From the NCBI RefSeq assembly GCF_022129445.1, contig NZ_JADQAQ010000014.1:19601-83600 (forward strand): DNA of 64,000 nucleotides. Direction: 5' to 3'. How positions within the stretch are numbered: the stretch's first letter is position 1; each line of letters opens with the position of its first letter. Below the pieces are notes generated by a model that was not told the DNA's origin, did no database searches, and saw nothing but the letters and a program-made list of their open reading frames with translations. The DNA is from Photobacterium sp. Ph5 (lineage in GTDB: Bacteria > Pseudomonadota > Gammaproteobacteria > Enterobacterales > Vibrionaceae). The translations under genes were made by a program, and so were the position numbers. Shown in pieces: positions 9,575 through 18,970 of this stretch.

Positions 9575-10906
9575 TTACACATCTTGTTTGCTGATACGAC
9601 GGTAAACTTCAGGGGTCGATTCAGGTTTAGTATCATTCACCGTAATATTACTGCGAATCGCTTTCGCTGCTTCTTCCCATTGCGCTTCAGTACGAGCATG
9701 TACCATTGCAAGAGGAGTATCAGCGTAAACTTCATCACCTAAACGGATCATGTCACTAAAACCAACCGCATAATCAATATTATCGCTAGCAACACGACGA
9801 CCACCACCCATGCCTACAACGGCCATACCTAAGCCACGAGTATCCATAGCATGAGCAAAGCCTGTTGTTTCAGCAAATACTGGTTTTACAATCTCAGCTT
9901 TCTCTAAATAGTTGTCATAGTTTTCGATAAAATCAGTAGGGCCACCTAAGCCAGCTACCATTTTACCAAAACGCTCAGCGGCTTGACCGTTATCCAATAC
10001 TGTTTGCAGCTTTGCTCGCGCTTGTTGAGTATCAGCCGCTAACTTGCTGATCAATAACATTTCTGCACACAATGCCATTGTTACTTCAAACAATCGAGGA
10101 TTACGGTATTCACCGGTTAGAAACTGTACCGCTTCGCGTACTTCAACAGCATTACCCGCACTTGATGCTAAGACTTGGTTCATGTCCGTTAACAATGCAG
10201 ATGTACAAGTGCCAGCACCATTTGCGACAGCTACAATTGATTTTGCTAGATCTTCAGATGCTTGGTACGTTGGCATAAAAGCGCCAGAGCCCACTTTGAC
10301 ATCCATCACTAAATAATCGAGTCCTGCTGCTAGCTTCTTCGACAAAATAGACGCAGTGATCAATGAGATATTATCAACCGTTGCAGTAACGTCACGAGTT
10401 GCGTACACACGTTTATCCGCTGGCGCTAAATCACCTGTCTGGCCAATAATCGCCACACCGGCTTCTTTAGTTACTTTACCGAACACCTCATTAGTTGGTG
10501 TGATATTATAACCAGGAATAGCTTCTAATTTATCTAATGTGCCACCTGTATGGCCTAAACCTCGACCTGAGATCATTGGCACATAACCACCACATGCTGC
10601 GACCATAGCACCTAACATCAATGAAGTGACATCACCTACACCACCCGTTGAGTGCTTATCAACAATAGGACCATCAAAATGCATGTATCCCCAATCAATC
10701 ACCATGCCTGAATCACGCATCGCACAAGTTAAGGCAACACGCTCATCCATCGTCATATCATTAAAATAGATAGCCATTGCAAATGCCGCGATTTGGCCTT
10801 CAGAGACGGTATTTTTCGCCACACCTTGAATGAAAAAGTTAATTTCATCGGCGGTTAATTCAATATTGTCACGTTTTTTACGAATAATTTCTTGAGGTAA
10901 GTACAT
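9575..10906 (-). CDS. deoA: Thymidine phosphorylase DeoA
   Basis: A 443-residue enzyme that phosphorolyses thymidine and deoxyuridine to base and deoxyribose-1-phosphate. The family signature KHSTGGVGD is at about residues 84-92, and the [16 protein letters not shown] segment follows. The length matches the E. coli dimeric enzyme (440). It precedes deoB by ten bases. It is separated from deoC by about 210 bases that hold a strong terminator, so deoA expression depends on read-through or on a promoter of its own. Confidence 0.97.
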   Translation of the reverse strand: MYLPQEIIRKKRDNIELTADEINFFIQGVAKNTVSEGQIAAFAMAIYFNDMTMDERVALTCAMRDSGMVIDWGYMHFDGPIVDKHSTGGVGDVTSLMLGAMVAACGGYVPMISGRGLGHTGGTLDKLEAIPGYNITPTNEVFGKVTKEAGVAIIGQTGDLAPADKRVYATRDVTATVDNISLITASILSKKLAAGLDYLVMDVKVGSGAFMPTYQASEDLAKSIVAVANGAGTCTSALLTDMNQVLASSAGNAVEVREAVQFLTGEYRNPRLFEVTMALCAEMLLISKLAADTQQARAKLQTVLDNGQAAERFGKMVAGLGGPTDFIENYDNYLEKAEIVKPVFAETTGFAHAMDTRGLGMAVVGMGGGRRVASDNIDYAVGFSDMIRLGDEVYADTPLAMVHARTEAQWEEAAKAIRSNITVNDTKPESTPEVYRRISKQDV

Positions 10907-11079
10907 GCTGATCCTCTTGTTTTTAATTCAGCGAAGTAGGGATTACCAATGCTTTAATTATTTTTCGTTTTGCTTTATTTCTAAATTTTAGGTGCAAAAA
11001 AGGCAACAACCACGAAAACGCAGTGCTGGAAAAACCAATTAAAGAATTAGTACGACATTAATAATGCCGCCAGAGAGTT

Positions 11080-11112
11080 AAAAACAAGGTGGTATTTCAC
11101 CACCTTGTTTAA
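11080..11112 (-). terminator. Terminator between deoC and deoA
   Basis: Perfect 12-bp stem AAACAAGGTGGT/ACCACCTTGTTT with a five-base loop, followed by a T-run on the minus strand. Because deoA lies downstream, it splits deoC from deoAB or lowers read-through. Confidence 0.88.
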
Positions 11113-11117
11113 AGGTA

Positions 11118-11894
11118 TTAGTAGCCGCCTTGCGCTGCTTCTTCACCTTCACCTAATGTGTGTAACAAGTTAGCAAGTAAGCTTGATGCACCAAAACGGT
11201 AGTGGCGGCTATCAGCCCACTCAGCACCAAGAATATCATCAGCCATTGCTAGATATTGTTGTGCATCTTCAGCGGTGCGAACACCACCTGCAGGCTTAAA
11301 GCCAACTGTTTTTGCAACACCCATATCTTTGATCACGTTAAGCATGATTTGTGCGTATTCTGGTGTCGCATTAACAGGTACTTTACCGGTTGAGGTTTTA
11401 ATAAAATCAGCACCCGCTTTAATTGAAATTTCAGATGCTTGTTTAATTAGTGCTTCTGTTTTTAGCTCACCTGTTTCAATGATAACTTTAAGCAACACGT
11501 TATCGCCACACGCCGCTTTACATTGCTTCACTAGTTCAAAACCAACATCTGCATTACCAGCCATAAGTGCGCGGTATGGGAATACTACGTCTACTTCGTC
11601 AGCACCGTAAGCCACCGCCGCTTTCGTTTCAGCAACAGCAATCTCGATATCATCATTACCGTGTGGGAAGTTAGTTACCGTTGCAATACGTACATCTGGC
11701 GTACCTTGCTCACGTAGTTGCTTTTTCGCTACTGGGATAAAGCGAGGGTAAATACACACTGCTGCAGTATTACCAACCACTGTTTTTGCATTTTTACAAA
11801 GCTCGATCACTTTTGCGTCAGTGTCGTCATCGTTCAGTGTTGTTAAATCCATTAATTTAAGTGCACGTAGTGCAGCAGTTTTTAAATCGCTCAT
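11118..11894 (-). CDS. deoC: Deoxyribose-phosphate aldolase DeoC
   Basis: A 258-residue class I aldolase that cleaves deoxyribose-5-phosphate to glyceraldehyde-3-phosphate and acetaldehyde. The Schiff-base lysine is K166 in FIKTSTGK; the proton-relay residues D102 (in EVDVV) and the lysine in VGFKPAGG are present. The length is that of the E. coli enzyme (259). A CTGGAGATAGT ribosome site precedes the ATG. It is the first gene of the deo group and ends at a strong terminator five bases after the stop codon. Confidence 0.97.
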   Translation of the reverse strand: MSDLKTAALRALKLMDLTTLNDDDTDAKVIELCKNAKTVVGNTAAVCIYPRFIPVAKKQLREQGTPDVRIATVTNFPHGNDDIEIAVAETKAAVAYGADEVDVVFPYRALMAGNADVGFELVKQCKAACGDNVLLKVIIETGELKTEALIKQASEISIKAGADFIKTSTGKVPVNATPEYAQIMLNVIKDMGVAKTVGFKPAGGVRTAEDAQQYLAMADDILGAEWADSRHYRFGASSLLANLLHTLGEGEEAAQGGY

Positions 11895-12002
11895 GACTAT
11901 CTCCAGTCGTAATATTACATTTAAAGCGCTTAGCTATAAGGCTCTAAATATCAGTATAAACGAAGGTAAAGCGCTAATAATTATTCATTAGGCTACCGAA
12001 TA

Positions 12003-12017
12003 CAGTAAAAATTACTG
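12003..12017. repeat. CAGTAA-N3-TTACTG dyad upstream of deoC
   Basis: Perfect 6-bp arms separated by three bases, about 110 bases before the deoC start. It shares the AGTAA core with the larger palindrome 35 bases further upstream and could be a second operator for the same regulator. Confidence 0.35.
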
Positions 12018-12051
12018 CAACAAATGAGCGGACTTGATTCCTTGAAGTTTC

Positions 12052-12069
12052 AGTAAGTAAATACTTACT
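12052..12069. repeat. AGTAAGTA-AA-TACTTACT palindrome upstream of deoC
   Basis: Perfect 8-bp inverted repeat with a two-base centre, the shape of a dimeric repressor operator. It lies about 160 bases upstream of the deoC start. It does not match the E. coli DeoR operator that I remember, so the regulator is unknown. Confidence 0.45.
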
Positions 12070-12092
12070 AAATGACTTATCCCTATTCCCGC

Positions 12093-12122
12093 GTAAGAGC
12101 CGCTCAACTTGCCTGCTCTTAC
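12093..12122. repeat. GTAAGAGC/GCTCTTAC stem-loop
   Basis: Perfect 8-bp arms around a 14-base loop, G+C richer than the surroundings. There is no T-run on either side, so it does not look like a terminator. It could be a structured leader RNA upstream of deoC. Confidence 0.35.
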
Positions 12123-12347
12123 AAAATCGCTGTATTTGCTAGGCTCAATAATAGCAAGACCGTCGTCTTTCGCCTATCAAACTTATGTTTCCACCAGTGG
12201 ATAATGTGTTTACTAAAATAGAGAATCAGAAACAGTTAATGAACACATTTCATTGTCATTATATTGCTTCTACCCCTGATACTACCTGTATCCACACCCT
12301 GATAATCAGTAGCGTAAGAATAGCAGAGTGAAATTTAAGAAAAGGGA

Positions 12348-12363
12348 ACGCAATCGATTTTAT
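12348..12363. promoter_or_regulatory. LacI-family (PurR/CytR-like) operator candidate
   Basis: ACGCAATCGATTTTAT resembles the PurR-type consensus ACGCAAACGTTTTCGT and nearly repeats the ACGCAATCGTTTGT sequence found upstream of nupC. The shared element suggests one nucleoside or purine regulator for both units. Confidence 0.4.
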
Positions 12364-12436
12364 GAAGTTAATTTAGAACATGAGTCATAATGTTTACCTT
12401 TACTGTTGATTGCCTTTTATCTGCTAAATACAAGCA

Positions 12437-12470
12437 TAAAAAAACGCCTCAATTTTCATTGAGGCGTTCT
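12437..12470 (-). terminator. Terminator after nupC
   Basis: ACGCCTCAA/TTGAGGCGT stem with a six-base loop; on the minus strand it is followed by seven T residues. Confidence 0.92.
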
Positions 12471-12493
12471 TCTTTAGGCAGTTATCTCAACAA

Positions 12494-13783
12494 TTACATT
12501 GCTAAAGAGATAAACAAACCAGCGATTGTTGCAGACATTAAGTTAGATAATGTACCTGCTGCTACCGCTTTCATACCAAAGCGAGCGATTTCTGCACGGC
12601 GGCTTGGAGCAAGGCCACCTAGACCACCTAATAGGATTGCAACCGATGATAGGTTTGCGAAACCACATAGTGCGAATGAGATGATAGCTTTCGTCTTCTC
12701 AGTCATTGCAACACCTGTTTGTGCTACAACCATACCGCCGTCAGCCACATCTTTTAGGTATGGTGCAAAGTTTAAGTAAGCAACGAATTCGTTAACAACA
12801 ATCTTCTGACCGATGAATGAACCTGCCACTTGTGCTTCACCCCATGGCACACCGATTAGGTAAGCTAATGGTGCAAATACGTAACCAAGAATAAGTTCAA
12901 GTGTCAGCTCAGGCATACCAAACCAACCACCGATACCACCAAGCATACCGTTAATTAGAGCAATCAAACCGATGAATGCTAGAAGCATTGCACCTACGTT
13001 TAGCGCAAGTTGCATACCAGACGATGCGCCTGCTGCTGCTGCGTCAATAACGTTAGCTGGCTTTTCAACGCCTTCTTCATCATCGCCAGCAAGCTGCTCT
13101 ACAGGCTGCTCTGTTTCTGGCTTGATGATTTTAGCAAATAGTAAACCACCAGGGGCTGCCATGAATGATGCTGCAATTAGGTACTCTAGCGGAACACCCA
13201 TTGATGCGTAACCTGCAAGTACACCACCTGCAACTGATGCCAAACCACCACACATTACTGCAAATAGCTCAGACTGAGTCATTTTAGGAATGAATGGACG
13301 AACAACTAGTGGCGCTTCTGTTTGACCAACGAAAATGTTCGCTGTCGCTGACATAGATTCAGCGTGAGAAGTACCCAATACTTTACGCAGACCACCACCT
13401 AGAATATTGATAACAACTTGCATCACACCTAGGTAGTAAAGAACACTGATCAACGCGGAGAAGAAAACGATAACAGGAAGAACGCGTAGGGCGAATACAA
13501 AGCCGCCACCACCGAACACTTCAAACATTTTGTCCGATGTTAGACCGCCAAATAGGAAATTGATACCGTCATTACCATAAGCAATAACATTAGCAACTGC
13601 CTGAGACATGCCATACAGCACATCACGACCAACGGGTACATAAAGAACAAATGCACCTAATAAAAATTGGATCGCGAACGCGCCTCCAACAGTACGTAGA
13701 TTAATTGCTTTACGGTTGTCTGATAGAAGTACTGCAATAAGTAGCAGAACAACCATCCCAACCAGGCTCATAAACATGCTCAT
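12494..13783 (-). CDS. nupC: Concentrative nucleoside transporter NupC
   Basis: A 429-residue polytopic inner-membrane protein of the CNT family, importing nucleosides by ion symport. The conserved segments are visible: [13 protein letters not shown] (substrate and ion site, about residues 170-182), the Gly/Ala-rich re-entrant loops, and the C-terminal [21 protein letters not shown] signature. It supplies the nucleosides broken down by the deo enzymes encoded downstream on the same strand. The upstream region carries a consensus CRP site and LacI-family operator-like repeats, so cAMP-dependent induction and nucleoside or purine repression are likely. Confidence 0.95.
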   Translation of the reverse strand: MSMFMSLVGMVVLLLIAVLLSDNRKAINLRTVGGAFAIQFLLGAFVLYVPVGRDVLYGMSQAVANVIAYGNDGINFLFGGLTSDKMFEVFGGGGFVFALRVLPVIVFFSALISVLYYLGVMQVVINILGGGLRKVLGTSHAESMSATANIFVGQTEAPLVVRPFIPKMTQSELFAVMCGGLASVAGGVLAGYASMGVPLEYLIAASFMAAPGGLLFAKIIKPETEQPVEQLAGDDEEGVEKPANVIDAAAAGASSGMQLALNVGAMLLAFIGLIALINGMLGGIGGWFGMPELTLELILGYVFAPLAYLIGVPWGEAQVAGSFIGQKIVVNEFVAYLNFAPYLKDVADGGMVVAQTGVAMTEKTKAIISFALCGFANLSSVAILLGGLGGLAPSRRAEIARFGMKAVAAGTLSNLMSATIAGLFISLAM

Positions 13784-13929
13784 GGTTTATGTCTATCCTA
13801 TTAAGTTAAGTTTGGCGTCTCGACAATTCGGCTCTATAAGAGTCCGGCGCATTATACCCATCGATGCGCGGACAAAGTAATGCTAACTTCACAATTTTGG
13901 TGCCATAAACATGAAAGAGTTAACCACTC

Positions 13930-13945
13930 TGTGAAGGTCATCACA
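13930..13945. promoter_or_regulatory. CRP binding site upstream of nupC
   Basis: TGTGA-AGGTCA-TCACA matches both half-sites of the CRP consensus TGTGA-N6-TCACA exactly. It lies about 150 bases upstream of the nupC start. CRP activation of nupC is established in E. coli; here it is inferred from the site. Confidence 0.75.
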
Positions 13946-13962
13946 AAACATTCCCACAAGAA

Positions 13963-13988
13963 AGCAAACGTTTTACGCAATCGTTTGT
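13963..13988. promoter_or_regulatory. Tandem LacI-family operator-like repeats upstream of nupC
   Basis: GCAAACGTTT (13964-13973) and GCAATCGTTTG (13977-13987) lie head to tail, next to the CRP site. They resemble PurR and CytR recognition cores. CytR acting with CRP at nupC is known in E. coli. The same DNA forms a weak CAAACG/CGTTTG hairpin just after yjjV, so it could also be a poor terminator. Confidence 0.5.
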
Positions 13989-14008
13989 CTTTTGTACCAA
14001 CATCACGG

Positions 14009-14785
14009 TTAGAATTTATATAGTTCATGTGCAGTTAAGGTTGTTACATCGATGACTTGTTCTATTTTTATCCCTTTAAGTAGAGCAACAGACTGCGCGA
14101 TATAAATTAAACGCTCAGGTCTATTAGGTAAACCTTGAAAGCCACACACAGGCATATCTGGTGCATCGGTTTCTAGCACAATCGCTGAAAGTGGTAATTT
14201 TGCGATAGTCTCTCGCGTTTTTTTCGCCCGCTCATAGGTAATGGTGCCACCAACACCAATTTTTAATCCTAAGTCGAGTAGCTGAACCGCTTGCTGATAA
14301 CTGCCACTAAACCCATGATAAACTCCACCTTGAGACGGTGTATCAATTTTTATAGCTCGAACTAATTCTGGAAAGGCTTTGCGACAATGCAAGATAACAG
14401 GCAGTTGATAATCATTGGCTAGCTGTAATTGTGCTTGTAACCATGTTTGCTGTAATTCTCTATTTACTGTTTCAATGGCAAAATCTAATCCACACTCTCC
14501 CACTGCAACACACTTTGTATCCGATTGTTGAAGTGCATTTCTCAGTTCAAGGTTTAAACGCTGACAAACATCATCAACATGTTCGGCACTAAAGAAAGGA
14601 TGAATGCCTAAGCCATAATAAAGATCAGAATAGCGCTGACATAACTGTTGTACTTTACTCCAATTCGATTGTCCTACTGTTGGGATCACAATTTGCTGTA
14701 TCCCTCCCTCTTTTGCCAACATTAGTGCTTGCTTTGGATCATCACTAAAGGGTGGGAAATCAAAATGGCAGTGGGTATCTATCAT
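14009..14785 (-). CDS. yjjV: TatD-family metal-dependent hydrolase YjjV
   Basis: A 258-residue TIM-barrel protein of the TatD DNase family. Metal ligands are visible: the THCHFD motif at the N-terminus (H5, H7), the glutamate in AVGECGLD, the histidine in VILHCRKA, and the aspartate in LETDAPDMP. GFQGLPNRPE and GVGGTITY follow E. coli YjjV closely, more than TatD or YcfH, and in E. coli yjjV also lies near deoC. Family members are reported as 3'-5' exonucleases; the physiological substrate of YjjV is unclear. An AGGA ribosome site precedes the ATG. Confidence 0.88.
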   Translation of the reverse strand: MIDTHCHFDFPPFSDDPKQALMLAKEGGIQQIVIPTVGQSNWSKVQQLCQRYSDLYYGLGIHPFFSAEHVDDVCQRLNLELRNALQQSDTKCVAVGECGLDFAIETVNRELQQTWLQAQLQLANDYQLPVILHCRKAFPELVRAIKIDTPSQGGVYHGFSGSYQQAVQLLDLGLKIGVGGTITYERAKKTRETIAKLPLSAIVLETDAPDMPVCGFQGLPNRPERLIYIAQSVALLKGIKIEQVIDVTTLTAHELYKF

Positions 14786-15001
14786 AAATATTCCTGTAGT
14801 AATTAATACGTAGATAGTGATGATTCAATATAAGCTTAATATTATTTCTACCTACTATTAATGATTCTTATACACCTAGATTGAGTCTCGCGCTAAAATC
14901 AGCGACAATAAGTAATAACTCACTCCATTCATTCTGTTCTGTTGCTTTGCTTGATGTAATACGGCAGCAACGGAGTACTTTTATTAAAAAAGAACACGCT
15001 A

Positions 15002-16591
15002 ATGTCGCAAACTCAGTTTCAGGGCGAAGTATCTAAACGTCGTACTTTCGCTATCATCTCTCACCCCGATGCGGGTAAGACCACCATTACTGAAAAAGTA
15101 CTGTTATTCGGAAACGCTATCCAAAAAGCCGGTACAGTAAAAGGTCGTGGTTCAAACCAACACGCCAAGTCAGACTGGATGGAGATGGAAAAAGAACGTG
15201 GTATCTCGGTAACTACATCTGTAATGCAGTTCCCATATAACGAGTGCCTAGTAAACCTTCTTGATACTCCCGGACACGAAGACTTCTCTGAAGATACTTA
15301 CCGTACCCTAACCGCTGTTGACTCATGTTTAATGGTTATCGATGCGGCAAAAGGTGTCGAGGATCGTACCCGTAAGTTAATGGAAGTTACGCGTCTACGT
15401 GATACACCGATTGTTACTTTCATGAACAAATTGGACCGTGATATTCGTGATCCAATGGAGCTTCTTGATGAAGTAGAAAATGAATTAGGTATGGCTTGTG
15501 CCCCTATTTCATGGCCTATTGGTTGTGGTAAAGAATTCAAAGGTGTTTACCATATTCATCGTGATGAAACGATCTTGTACAGCACAGGTCAAGGCCACAC
15601 AATTCAAGAACAACGTATCATTAAAGGGTTAGAAAACCCGGATCTTGATGAAGCAATTGGTGCAGATCTTGCCGAACAACTTCGTGAAGAGCTTGAACTT
15701 GTGATGGGCGCATCAAATGAATTTGATGAAGAGCTATTTTTAGCCGGCGAGCTAACACCGGTATTTTTCGGTACCGCACTGGGTAACTTTGGTGTTGACC
15801 ATATGCTTGATGGCTTAACAGCATGGGCCCCAGCACCACTTCCTCGCCAAGCTAATGAGCGTGAAGTTGAAGCAACGGAAGAGAAATTTTCTGGCTTCGT
15901 ATTTAAGATCCAAGCAAACATGGATCCTAAACACCGCGACCGTATTGCCTTTATGCGTATTGTATCGGGTACTTACACCCAAGGTATGAAGATGAACCAT
16001 GTTCGTACGGGCAAAAACGTAAGTATCTCTGATGCGGTAACGTTTATGGCGGGTGACCGCTCTCGCGCAGAAACGGCTTATGCAGGTGATATTATCGGCC
16101 TACATAACCACGGTACAATTCAAATTGGTGATACCTTCACTCAAGGTGAAAGTCTGAAGTTCGCTGGTATTCCTAACTTCGCACCAGAATTGTTCCGTCG
16201 TATTCGCCTTAAAGATCCACTAAAGCAAAAGCAACTATTAAAAGGTCTGGTACAGCTTTCAGAAGAAGGTGCGGTACAGGTATTCCGTCCATTACAAAAC
16301 AACGATTTGATCGTTGGTGCCGTTGGTGTACTTCAGTTTGATGTGGTTGTTGCCCGTCTTAAAGCTGAATATAACGTTGAAGCGATCTATGAAGGCGTTA
16401 ACGTTGCAACGGCGCGTTGGGTTGAGTGTAATGACGTGAAAAAACTCGAAGAGTTTAAACGTAAGAACCAATCTAACCTTGCACTAGATGGTGGCGATAA
16501 CCTCTCTTATATCGCACCAACGATGGTTAACTTAAACCTTGCAAAAGAGCGTTTCCCTGAAGTTGATTTCCGTGCGACTCGTGAGCACTAA
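15002..16591 (+). CDS. prfC: Peptide chain release factor 3 (RF3)
   Basis: A 529-residue translational GTPase, the same length as in E. coli. It recycles RF1 and RF2 from the ribosome after peptide release. The G1 motif HPDAGKTT is at residues 21-28, followed by DTPGHEDF (G3) and NKLD (G4). It is a single gene with a terminator close after the stop. Confidence 0.98.
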   Translation: MSQTQFQGEVSKRRTFAIISHPDAGKTTITEKVLLFGNAIQKAGTVKGRGSNQHAKSDWMEMEKERGISVTTSVMQFPYNECLVNLLDTPGHEDFSEDTYRTLTAVDSCLMVIDAAKGVEDRTRKLMEVTRLRDTPIVTFMNKLDRDIRDPMELLDEVENELGMACAPISWPIGCGKEFKGVYHIHRDETILYSTGQGHTIQEQRIIKGLENPDLDEAIGADLAEQLREELELVMGASNEFDEELFLAGELTPVFFGTALGNFGVDHMLDGLTAWAPAPLPRQANEREVEATEEKFSGFVFKIQANMDPKHRDRIAFMRIVSGTYTQGMKMNHVRTGKNVSISDAVTFMAGDRSRAETAYAGDIIGLHNHGTIQIGDTFTQGESLKFAGIPNFAPELFRRIRLKDPLKQKQLLKGLVQLSEEGAVQVFRPLQNNDLIVGAVGVLQFDVVVARLKAEYNVEAIYEGVNVATARWVECNDVKKLEEFKRKNQSNLALDGGDNLSYIAPTMVNLNLAKERFPEVDFRATREH

Positions 16592-16611
16592 TCACCTCAG
16601 CTAGATAGAAC

Positions 16612-16639
16612 AAAGCCGAGCATCACGCTCGGCTTTTTA
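16612..16639 (+). terminator. Terminator after prfC
   Basis: AAAGCCGAGC/GCTCGGCTTT stem, five-base loop, then T residues. It lies between the convergent prfC and rimI and may also act weakly on the minus strand. Confidence 0.9.
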
Positions 16640-16665
16640 ATATCACTTGATCACTGATTCTGGAC

Positions 16666-17121
16666 TTAGCCAAAAGGCATAAACATATACGCCATGATCA
16701 AGGCATCTTCACGCCCATTTTCCGTTGGGTAATAATCAACACGGCGGTTAGTTTCATTAAAGCCTGTTGCTTCATAAAGTTTGTACGCACCGGTATTACT
16801 TTCGCGGACTTCTAACCAAATCTCTTCCGCTTGCTTGGCTTCTAACGCATCAATAAAGCCATTAAGTAATACTTTGCCATATCCCTTTCGTTGATGTGCT
16901 GGATCAATTGCAATATTTAATAGCGTTCCTTCACCTGCCACTAATTGACCAAAGCAGTAACCCACTACCTGATCATCAATAACTAACACATAGTTTGCTG
17001 CAATACGATTTGGCTCTTTACGGATCATCGACTCAGCCCATGGAAATGCATGAGCTGCTTGTTCAATACGCCAAACATCATCAACATGTTGGGTGTCTAA
17101 CGGAATAATTTTATGCGTCAT
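16666..17121 (-). CDS. rimI: Ribosomal protein S18 N-alpha-acetyltransferase RimI
   Basis: A 151-residue GNAT acetyltransferase that modifies the N-terminal alanine of ribosomal protein S18. The acetyl-CoA loop QRKGYG, the preceding TLLNIAIDP strand, and the C-terminal RVDYYPTENGREDALIM segment match E. coli RimI closely. The frame is open 15 codons further upstream, but the ATG at 17121 gives the family length. It overlaps the end of holD by 11 bases, so the two are translationally coupled, as in E. coli. Confidence 0.93.
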   Translation of the reverse strand: MTHKIIPLDTQHVDDVWRIEQAAHAFPWAESMIRKEPNRIAANYVLVIDDQVVGYCFGQLVAGEGTLLNIAIDPAHQRKGYGKVLLNGFIDALEAKQAEEIWLEVRESNTGAYKLYEATGFNETNRRVDYYPTENGREDALIMAYMFMPFG

Positions 17122-17512
17122 AACTACAAATCTGTTGCCATAATGCTTTCTTCGATGAAGGATCATTATGCATTAAGTGTAAAGATACGGAATTTAATAC
17201 CTGACAGCCTGTAGGGTGCGCCCCTTGGCAACCAGCAAACCAACACCACGTTAAGTAATGCTCACCGACTTGCTCAACGGCTTCAAGAGGCAAGCATAAT
17301 GCTTGTTCTGGTGTTAGTTTCATACTGCTCAGGATCCGTCCGAAAAGCCAGGCATCATGCTCATTAAGCTCATCATTAGTCACAAGCAGTAACTTGCAAT
17401 GTTCAGGAAGATCGATGACTGGGATCTCTTGATTGGGAAATATTTCAGGCTTTCTGACCTGCCAATAAGTCAGCCCCATTTCTTGTAGAACCTGAATATC
17501 ACGCTGTTTCAT
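17111..17512 (-). CDS. holD: DNA polymerase III psi subunit HolD
   Basis: A 133-residue protein corresponding to the psi subunit of the clamp-loader complex, which links chi and single-strand binding protein to the gamma/tau ring. The N-terminal MKQRDIQVLQEMGLTYW segment is the conserved part of HolD, and the length is that of E. coli (137). It is poorly conserved as a family, but the position overlapping rimI confirms it. HolD acts at the replication fork in the cytoplasm. Confidence 0.88.
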   Translation of the reverse strand: MKQRDIQVLQEMGLTYWQVRKPEIFPNQEIPVIDLPEHCKLLLVTNDELNEHDAWLFGRILSSMKLTPEQALCLPLEAVEQVGEHYLTWCWFAGCQGAHPTGCQVLNSVSLHLMHNDPSSKKALWQQICSYDA

Positions 17513-17637
17513 TCCACACCTGCTATCTTATCTATCAATCACGGTATGATATTTACATACTATGAAGATCAATGAGCGCAGATCCTACCAAATTACGTAT
17601 CGGTTGTACTCATAAACTCTTATCAAAAATCAGAGAT

Positions 17638-17668
17638 AAAAAAATACCGACTCTAGGTCGGTATTTTT
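17638..17668 (-). terminator. Terminator after gldA
   Basis: AAATACCGA/TCGGTATTT stem with a six-base loop and T residues on the minus strand. Confidence 0.85.
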
Positions 17669-17681
17669 CATCACATTCAAC

Positions 17682-18779
17682 TTAATCGTGATAACGTTGT
17701 GCTAATTCATTGGCCGCAATCACCGCTTGATACACTTGCTCAGCACTTACAGCAATAGGCATATTGCCCATCGAATTGTTAGGCGAACAAGCAATATCAA
17801 CAACGTCTCGCCAATCTGACTCTATAAACTCATCAATACCAAAGTCAGCCAATGTTAATGGTAACCCTGCAGTTTTAATCACATAAATAACATTCTCGAT
17901 TTCTTCGATATCGGCTTTTTCAAGCATCAATTGCACTAACAAGCCAAATGCTACTTTTTCACCGTGTTGAATATGATTAAATTTCTCAAGTGACGACATG
18001 CCATTACAAATCGCATGGGCGCATGCAATACCGCCTGATTCTGCCGCCACACCACTTAAATAAACAATGGCTTCCACCATCTCTTCTAACGCTGGTGTAA
18101 CTTCCTGACGACGTACGGCTTGCATTGCCATTTCAACGTTATCTACAATCAGCTCATAACACATCAATGCCATACCTAATCCGGTACGAGATACTCGGGT
18201 TTTCACTAAATTTAAACTCGCGGCATAACAACAAGCGCGAGTTTCAAAAAAGGTCGCTAGCGCATCACCAATACCCGCGGCAAAATATTTTTCCGGTGCT
18301 TGAGCGATAAGTCGAGTATCTGCTAATACCACATCAGGGTTTTGCGGTAATAACAAGTAACGATCAAATTCACCGCTCTCTTTATAGATAACAGACACGG
18401 CGGTACAAGGTGCATCACTTGACGCTATTGTTGGGAAGATCACCACAGATGTATTGCTATAATGCGCAACAGCTTTTGCTACATCCATGGTTTTACCGCC
18501 ACCAATACCAACAACAACATTTGCATTTTGTGCTGTTACTATCTTACGTAAACGTTCAATTTCGTTATCAGTGCATTCATATTGAAATTTCTCGCTACAT
18601 GCCTTGATCCCCGCTTGCTCTAAACAAGGCATCGCGTCTTGTTGAACACGATCTACAATAAAATCATCACAAATCAATAAGGCATTATTACCAAAGTCTT
18701 TTATAAAAACATCAAGTTGAGACAGTAAATCTTGACCAATAATGAATTTTTTTGGCGATGTGATACTGCGAGGGATCAT
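17682..18779 (-). CDS. gldA: Glycerol dehydrogenase (NAD+)
   Basis: A 365-residue iron-type alcohol dehydrogenase family protein that oxidises glycerol to dihydroxyacetone with NAD+, or runs in reverse. The NAD-binding GIGGGKTMDVAK is at residues 91-102. The metal ligands are D172 (AGIGDALATFFE), H255 (ACAHAICNG) and H272 (QHGEKVAFG), the pattern of GldA, and the length is near that of E. coli (367). It stands alone between its own terminator and the yhbS terminator. No dha genes lie beside it. Confidence 0.92.
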   Translation of the reverse strand: MIPRSITSPKKFIIGQDLLSQLDVFIKDFGNNALLICDDFIVDRVQQDAMPCLEQAGIKACSEKFQYECTDNEIERLRKIVTAQNANVVVGIGGGKTMDVAKAVAHYSNTSVVIFPTIASSDAPCTAVSVIYKESGEFDRYLLLPQNPDVVLADTRLIAQAPEKYFAAGIGDALATFFETRACCYAASLNLVKTRVSRTGLGMALMCYELIVDNVEMAMQAVRRQEVTPALEEMVEAIVYLSGVAAESGGIACAHAICNGMSSLEKFNHIQHGEKVAFGLLVQLMLEKADIEEIENVIYVIKTAGLPLTLADFGIDEFIESDWRDVVDIACSPNNSMGNMPIAVSAEQVYQAVIAANELAQRYHD

Positions 18780-18890
18780 CGGTGACAGTCCTAATCATAT
18801 ATTTATATGAGTAATAAATTATCACGATGTAGTAATTAGCTATATGCAAAAATTAGATATCTTACTTCTCAATACTAATCATTTTAAAAC

Positions 18891-18925
18891 ATAAAAAAGC
18901 ACAGCGTGAGTTAGCTGTGCTTTCA
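18891..18925 (-). terminator. Terminator after ubiT-yhbS
   Basis: AAAGCACAGC/GCTGTGCTTT stem with an eight-base loop and a T-run on the minus strand. Confidence 0.9.
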
Positions 18926-18970
18926 TTATAAGACGTTAGAGTATTAATCGATACATACCCATACTCATCT

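Larger units (their letters stand above)
11895..12493. promoter_or_regulatory. 600-base gene-free region upstream of deoC
   Basis: The stretch between deoC and nupC (both on the minus strand) has no convincing reading frame. It holds the nupC terminator at the right end, a LacI-family operator-like sequence (12348-12363), a GTAAGAGC/GCTCTTAC stem (12093-12122), an AGTAAGTA-AA-TACTTACT palindrome (12052-12069) and a CAGTAA-AAA-TTACTG dyad (12003-12017). This is a plausible control region for deo, where CytR, DeoR and CRP act in related bacteria, but no canonical CRP site is visible here. Confidence 0.5.
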
